From: Chitinivorax sp. PXF-14
GTDB taxonomy: Bacteria > Pseudomonadota > Gammaproteobacteria > Burkholderiales > SCOH01
Direction of reading: 5' to 3'
Assembly: GCF_040812015.1 (NCBI RefSeq)
Contig: NZ_JBFNXJ010000002.1
Coordinates: forward strand, 368,157 to 432,156
DNA: 64,000 nt
Below, piece by piece: positions 61,123-64,000 of the stretch (the first letter of the stretch is position 1; each line of letters starts with the position of its first letter). The translations under genes and the position numbers were made by a program. Below the pieces are notes generated by a model that was not told where the DNA came from, searched no databases, and was given only the letters and a program-made list of their open reading frames with translations.

Positions 61123-62268
61123 ATGAGCCTATTCAGCAAACTATTCGGCGGCGACCGCCGCGCAGGGTCCTCCGACATGAGCCAGACAGAACAAGTCGTT
61201 CGCGACATCCTCAAGCAACAGATCGACCCCAACACCGACAAGGACTTCGTCACCGGCAAGGCCCTCAAGCGCGTCAGCGCCGAAGGTGGCAAGACGATGG
61301 TGGAGATCGAGCTGCCCTATCCGGCCAAGAGCGTCGAGCAGGAGCTCGCCACGCAACTGCGCACCGCGCTGCAGGCCGCGCCCGAGCTTGGCGAGGTGGA
61401 GGTGCGCGTGCGCTCCAACATCATTTCGCACAGCGTGCAGCGCGGCATCCCGCTGCTGCCGAACGTGAAGAACATCATCGCCGTCGCCTCGGGCAAGGGC
61501 GGCGTCGGCAAATCGACCACGGCCGCCAACCTGGCGCTGGCGCTGGCCGCCGAAGGCGCGCGCGTGGGCATACTCGATGCCGACATCTACGGCCCCTCGC
61601 AGCCGACCATGATGGGCTGCGAAGGCCAGCGGCCCGCATCGCCCGACGGCAAGACCATGACACCGATCGAGCATTACGGCGTGCAGACCATGTCGATCGG
61701 CTACATGATCGACCCCGAGCAGCCCATGGTGTGGCGCGGCCCGATGGTCACCCAGGCGCTGACGCAGCTGCTCAACGAGACGAGCTGGGACAGGCTCGAC
61801 TACCTGGTAATCGACCTGCCGCCCGGCACCGGCGACATCCAGCTCACGCTGTCGCAGAAGATTCCCGTCACCGGCGCCGTCATCGTCACCACGCCGCAGG
61901 ACATCGCGCTGCTCGATGCACGCAAGGGCCTCAAGATGTTCGAGAAGGTCGGCGTGCCCATCCTTGGCATCGTCGAGAACATGTCGATCCACATCTGCTC
62001 GAATTGCGGCCATGCCGAGCCGATCTTCGGCGAAGGCGGCGGCGCGAAGATGTGTGCCGACTATGGCGTCGACCTCTTGGGCCAGCTGCCGCTCGACATG
62101 TCGATTCGTCTCTCCACCGACTCGGGCAAACCCACCGTCGTAGCCGAGCCGGGCGGCCGTATCGCGGCACTGTACCGGCAGATCGCGCGCAAGGTAGCGG
62201 TCAAGATCGGCGACAAGGCGCAGGATTTTTCGGCGAAATTCCCGAAAATCGTGATCCAGAACAGCTGA
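61123..62268 (+). CDS. apbC: Iron-sulfur cluster carrier ATPase Mrp/ApbC
   Basis: 381 residues. An N-terminal MIP18-like domain (about 20-105), the deviant Walker A ASGKGGVGKSTTAANLALAL, DADIYGPSQPTMMG, and the CxxC cluster-binding pair in ICSNCGHAEPIF. Transfers Fe-S clusters to apo-enzymes. ATG at 61123 (MSLFSKLFGG) or 61177 (MSQTEQVVRDIL); the second has a faint AGGG site. Directly upstream of dcd as in relatives. Confidence 0.93.
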   Translation: MSLFSKLFGGDRRAGSSDMSQTEQVVRDILKQQIDPNTDKDFVTGKALKRVSAEGGKTMVEIELPYPAKSVEQELATQLRTALQAAPELGEVEVRVRSNIISHSVQRGIPLLPNVKNIIAVASGKGGVGKSTTAANLALALAAEGARVGILDADIYGPSQPTMMGCEGQRPASPDGKTMTPIEHYGVQTMSIGYMIDPEQPMVWRGPMVTQALTQLLNETSWDRLDYLVIDLPPGTGDIQLTLSQKIPVTGAVIVTTPQDIALLDARKGLKMFEKVGVPILGIVENMSIHICSNCGHAEPIFGEGGGAKMCADYGVDLLGQLPLDMSIRLSTDSGKPTVVAEPGGRIAALYRQIARKVAVKIGDKAQDFSAKFPKIVIQNS

Positions 62269-62320
62269 TCGGCACGGCACACCCCATCTCGCTCAAGGTT
62301 TGGGCTTTTCCCAATGCAAA

Positions 62321-62358
62321 CGAGGCCGCAGTCAGCTAGACTAGCGGCCTCGATTTCT
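62321..62358 (+). terminator. Hairpin between apbC and dcd
   Basis: CGAGGCCGC/GCGGCCTCG plus inner AGTC/GACT stems, followed by ATTTCTT. Reads as an intrinsic terminator of apbC. Confidence 0.6.
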
Positions 62359-62373
62359 TCTGGCTGACACACG

Positions 62374-62940
62374 ATGTCCATCAAATCAGACAAATGGATT
62401 CGCCGCATGGCGGAACAAGAGGGCATGATCGAGCCGTTCGAGCCCAACCTGGTGCGCGAGGTCAATGGCCACAAGATCGTCTCCTACGGCACCTCGAGCT
62501 ACGGCTACGACATCCGCTGCGCCGACGAATTCAAGGTGTTCACCAACATCAACAGCACCATCGTCGACCCCAAGAATTTCGACCCGAACTCCTTCGTCGA
62601 ATTCAAGGGCGAATCGTGCATCATCCCGCCCAACTCGTTCGCGCTCGCGCGCACCGTCGAGTATTTCCGCATCCCGCGCTCGGTGTTGACCGTATGCCTC
62701 GGCAAATCGACCTACGCACGCTGCGGCATCATCGTCAACGTCACCCCGTTCGAGCCCGAGTGGGAAGGCCATGTGACGCTCGAATTCTCGAACACCACCC
62801 CGCTGCCGGCAAAAATCTACGCCAACGAAGGCGTGGCGCAGGTGCTGTTCTTCGAGTCCGACGAGATCTGCGAAGTCTCGTACAAGGACCGCGGCGGCAA
62901 ATACCTGGGCCAGCGCGGCGTCACGCTACCAAAAATCTGA
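62374..62940 (+). CDS. dcd: dCTP deaminase
   Basis: 188 residues, the standard length. [20 protein letters not shown] and [20 protein letters not shown] are the trimer active-site motifs. Makes dUTP from dCTP for thymidylate synthesis. Confidence 0.96.
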   Translation: MSIKSDKWIRRMAEQEGMIEPFEPNLVREVNGHKIVSYGTSSYGYDIRCADEFKVFTNINSTIVDPKNFDPNSFVEFKGESCIIPPNSFALARTVEYFRIPRSVLTVCLGKSTYARCGIIVNVTPFEPEWEGHVTLEFSNTTPLPAKIYANEGVAQVLFFESDEICEVSYKDRGGKYLGQRGVTLPKI

Positions 62941-62956
62941 CTCGGCACCATCTATC

Positions 62957-62993
62957 ATGCAGAGGGCCGCATCCACGCGGCCCTCTGCATTTT
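62957..62993 (+). terminator. Intrinsic terminator of dcd
   Basis: A 14-base perfect stem ATGCAGAGGGCCGC with its complement, a six-base loop and four T. Confidence 0.85.
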
Positions 62994-63010
62994 GCGTACA
63001 AGGAATACCC

Positions 63011-63196
63011 ATGGCTGAAGCCGTAATCCCAAAACCCTGCCCACGCTGCGGCCAACCCGCCGAAGTGAAGAAATCGGGCTCCAACCGCTGGTGGGTGCAA
63101 TGTGCCAAATTCGGCAAGGATGGCAACTGCAAGGCTATCTCGACGATCTGCCCGAGCAAGCCCGAAGCGATCCGGGCGTGGAATGCGGTGAAGTAA
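63011..63196 (+). CDS. Small zinc-ribbon protein, Lar-like
   Basis: 61 residues. PCPRCGQPAEVKKSG, then WWVQCAKFGKDGNCKAIST and the C-terminal SKPEAIRAWNAVK resemble the Lar restriction-alleviation zinc ribbon (CPxCG ... C ... EAIxAWN). AAGGAA precedes the ATG. Lar-type proteins of phages protect DNA from type I restriction, but chromosomal members are often of unknown role, and none of the flanking genes is phage-like. Confidence 0.6.
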   Translation: MAEAVIPKPCPRCGQPAEVKKSGSNRWWVQCAKFGKDGNCKAISTICPSKPEAIRAWNAVK

Positions 63197-63552
63197 GCGG
63201 GGAACGGCAAAGCCATTGCCCGTGAGCGAGACAACCTGCCGCCCGCCAATCAAGCCACATAGAGTGACCAATGTGCCACCGCCCCCGTCTGCTGGCAGCG
63301 CGGAAAGCACCGTACCCGATTGACATACCGCAGCTCGATTCATAGGCTGTCGTGCTTTAGGCAGGGCTTGCCGTGCAGCCCATCCAGCAGGCGCAACAAG
63401 GGCTCCATTGGAAGAAAAGGGATATAGCCCCCAGCCAAGCCCACTCCACAGTGAGAGGAAAAGCGGCACGAACAAGGCTCTTTTCCTGGCATGGTTCTTG
63501 TTTTCCACTCCTTACACTCAATAGCATTTAATTATTGAAAAGGGGTAGAAAA
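63197..63552. other. Non-coding gap of about 350 bases
   Basis: No supported gene is seen. A dyad AGGAAAAG/CTTTTCCT lies about 63459-63490, and the right part becomes AT-rich (ending AAGGGG, the likely ribosome site of the next gene). The minus strand holds an open frame with a hydrophobic start, but it crosses the zinc-ribbon gene and lacks a plausible start. Confidence 0.5.
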
Positions 63553-64000
63553 ATGATGATCCAGGGGCTTGGCGGTACTTCTTCACGGTATAGCGCCCTC
63601 ACAAAATCGGTCAGTCAGCGGCAAGAAGCGCCAACCTCAACGGCAATAACTGCCGATACAGTGACCATTTCTAATGCAGCCAAGGCTCTTGCTGCTGGTG
63701 GCAACGGAGCCACGCAATCCACAACAGCAGCACAACAGAAGCTCTTGAAGTCTGCGAGCGACGACCCCCAAAGTGCGGAAAGAATCGCCTATGACATGGC
63801 GAATGCCCCAAGCACCATTTTCTATGACCTTCGCGGCGTCGGTGGTGGAGACCCGGTAAATAAGCTCTCCACAACGGGGCGAATTGTTGACGATGCATTC
63901 AAGGAAAAATTTTCCACCGAAGCAGCCAACATTGATGCCCAACGGCTGGCAATCTATAACTCCGAAAAAGCCAAAGGCACCGACCCCGTAACAATCATCT
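63553..64000 (+). CDS. Unrecognised protein, C-terminus beyond window
   Basis: From ATG 63553 (or 63556) the frame is open to the edge, 149 complete codons. AAGGGG lies seven bases upstream. The sequence (MMIQGLGGTSSRYSALTKSV, then DTVTISNAAKALAAGGNGAT) is polar and rich in Ala, Ser and Thr, without signal peptide or membrane segment; the DTVTISNAAKAL stretch resembles linker segments seen in some secreted or surface hypothetical proteins. Base composition is clearly less GC-rich than the rest of the window, suggesting recent acquisition. No function is proposed. Confidence 0.7.
   Translation, partial: MMIQGLGGTSSRYSALTKSVSQRQEAPTSTAITADTVTISNAAKALAAGGNGATQSTTAAQQKLLKSASDDPQSAERIAYDMANAPSTIFYDLRGVGGGDPVNKLSTTGRIVDDAFKEKFSTEAANIDAQRLAIYNSEKAKGTDPVTII

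Noticed and set aside
62921..63508. Minus-strand frame of 195 codons with a hydrophobic start (MENKNHARKRALFVPL)
   Set aside because: GTG start has its AAGGA directly adjacent without spacer, and the frame runs through the opposite-strand zinc-ribbon gene and the dcd terminator.

Overview
The window is a 64-kb chromosomal segment of a high-GC betaproteobacterium. Gene order points to the Neisseriales (Chromobacteriaceae/Chitinibacteraceae type). The evidence is the run cmk-rpsA-ihfB-lapA-lapB-pyrF-ugd-hldA-hldD, the run rimP-nusA-infB-rbfA-truB-rpsO-pnp, an mrp-dcd pair, split heptose enzymes, PilU, and a glucosamine kinase of the GspK type known from chitin users. No genus is claimed. Coding density is very high, codon use is GC-rich throughout, and no insertion sequence, prophage, CRISPR array, tRNA or rRNA was found. 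Only the last ~0.45 kb looks compositionally different.

Layout. 0-2 kb: a LysR regulator (cut by the window edge) diverges from an MFS exporter and a 4-oxalocrotonate tautomerase-like enzyme. 2-9.1 kb: purL (minus) diverges from cysG (plus), then an MFS transporter with a coupled 41-residue membrane protein. 9.3-20.5 kb: a long minus-strand block. It runs from cmk through rpsA, ihfB, lapA, lapB, pyrF, ugd, hldA, hldD, two hotdog thioesterases and a DUF2059 protein to serC, joining translation, LPS assembly control, heptose/uronate sugar supply and serine/pyrimidine synthesis. 20.6-24.7 kb: aroA (divergent from cmk), glucosamine kinase, an orphan cheR and a metallo-beta-lactamase-fold hydrolase. 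24.9-35.5 kb: a leucine/isovalerate (liu) catabolic operon with its MerR regulator and a visible LiuR-type operator, carrying four genes beyond the core pathway. 35.6-44.9 kb: a REC-REC-GGDEF cyclase, a TetR(CecR-like)/HlyD/ABC exporter operon, two pirins, and chrA preceded by a remnant of chrB, then DUF2237. 45-53.9 kb: pnp, rpsO, truB, rbfA, infB, nusA and rimP on the minus strand. 54.3-62.9 kb: fadD, pilU, a YffB-like reductase, dapE, an orphan 7TMR-DISM histidine kinase, mrp and dcd. 63-64 kb: a small Lar-like zinc-ribbon protein, a 350-base non-coding gap, and the start of an unrecognised AT-richer gene running off the edge.

The most interesting signals are regulatory or decay-related rather than a new multi-gene system. 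They are an 11-C homopolymer inside the tetR exporter regulator, a long inverted repeat in front of it, intrinsic-terminator-like hairpins immediately upstream of both rpsA and rimP and just downstream of perfect TATAAT boxes, a chrB remnant still overlapping chrA, and the expanded liu operon. I did not find convincing evidence of a wholly undescribed system.
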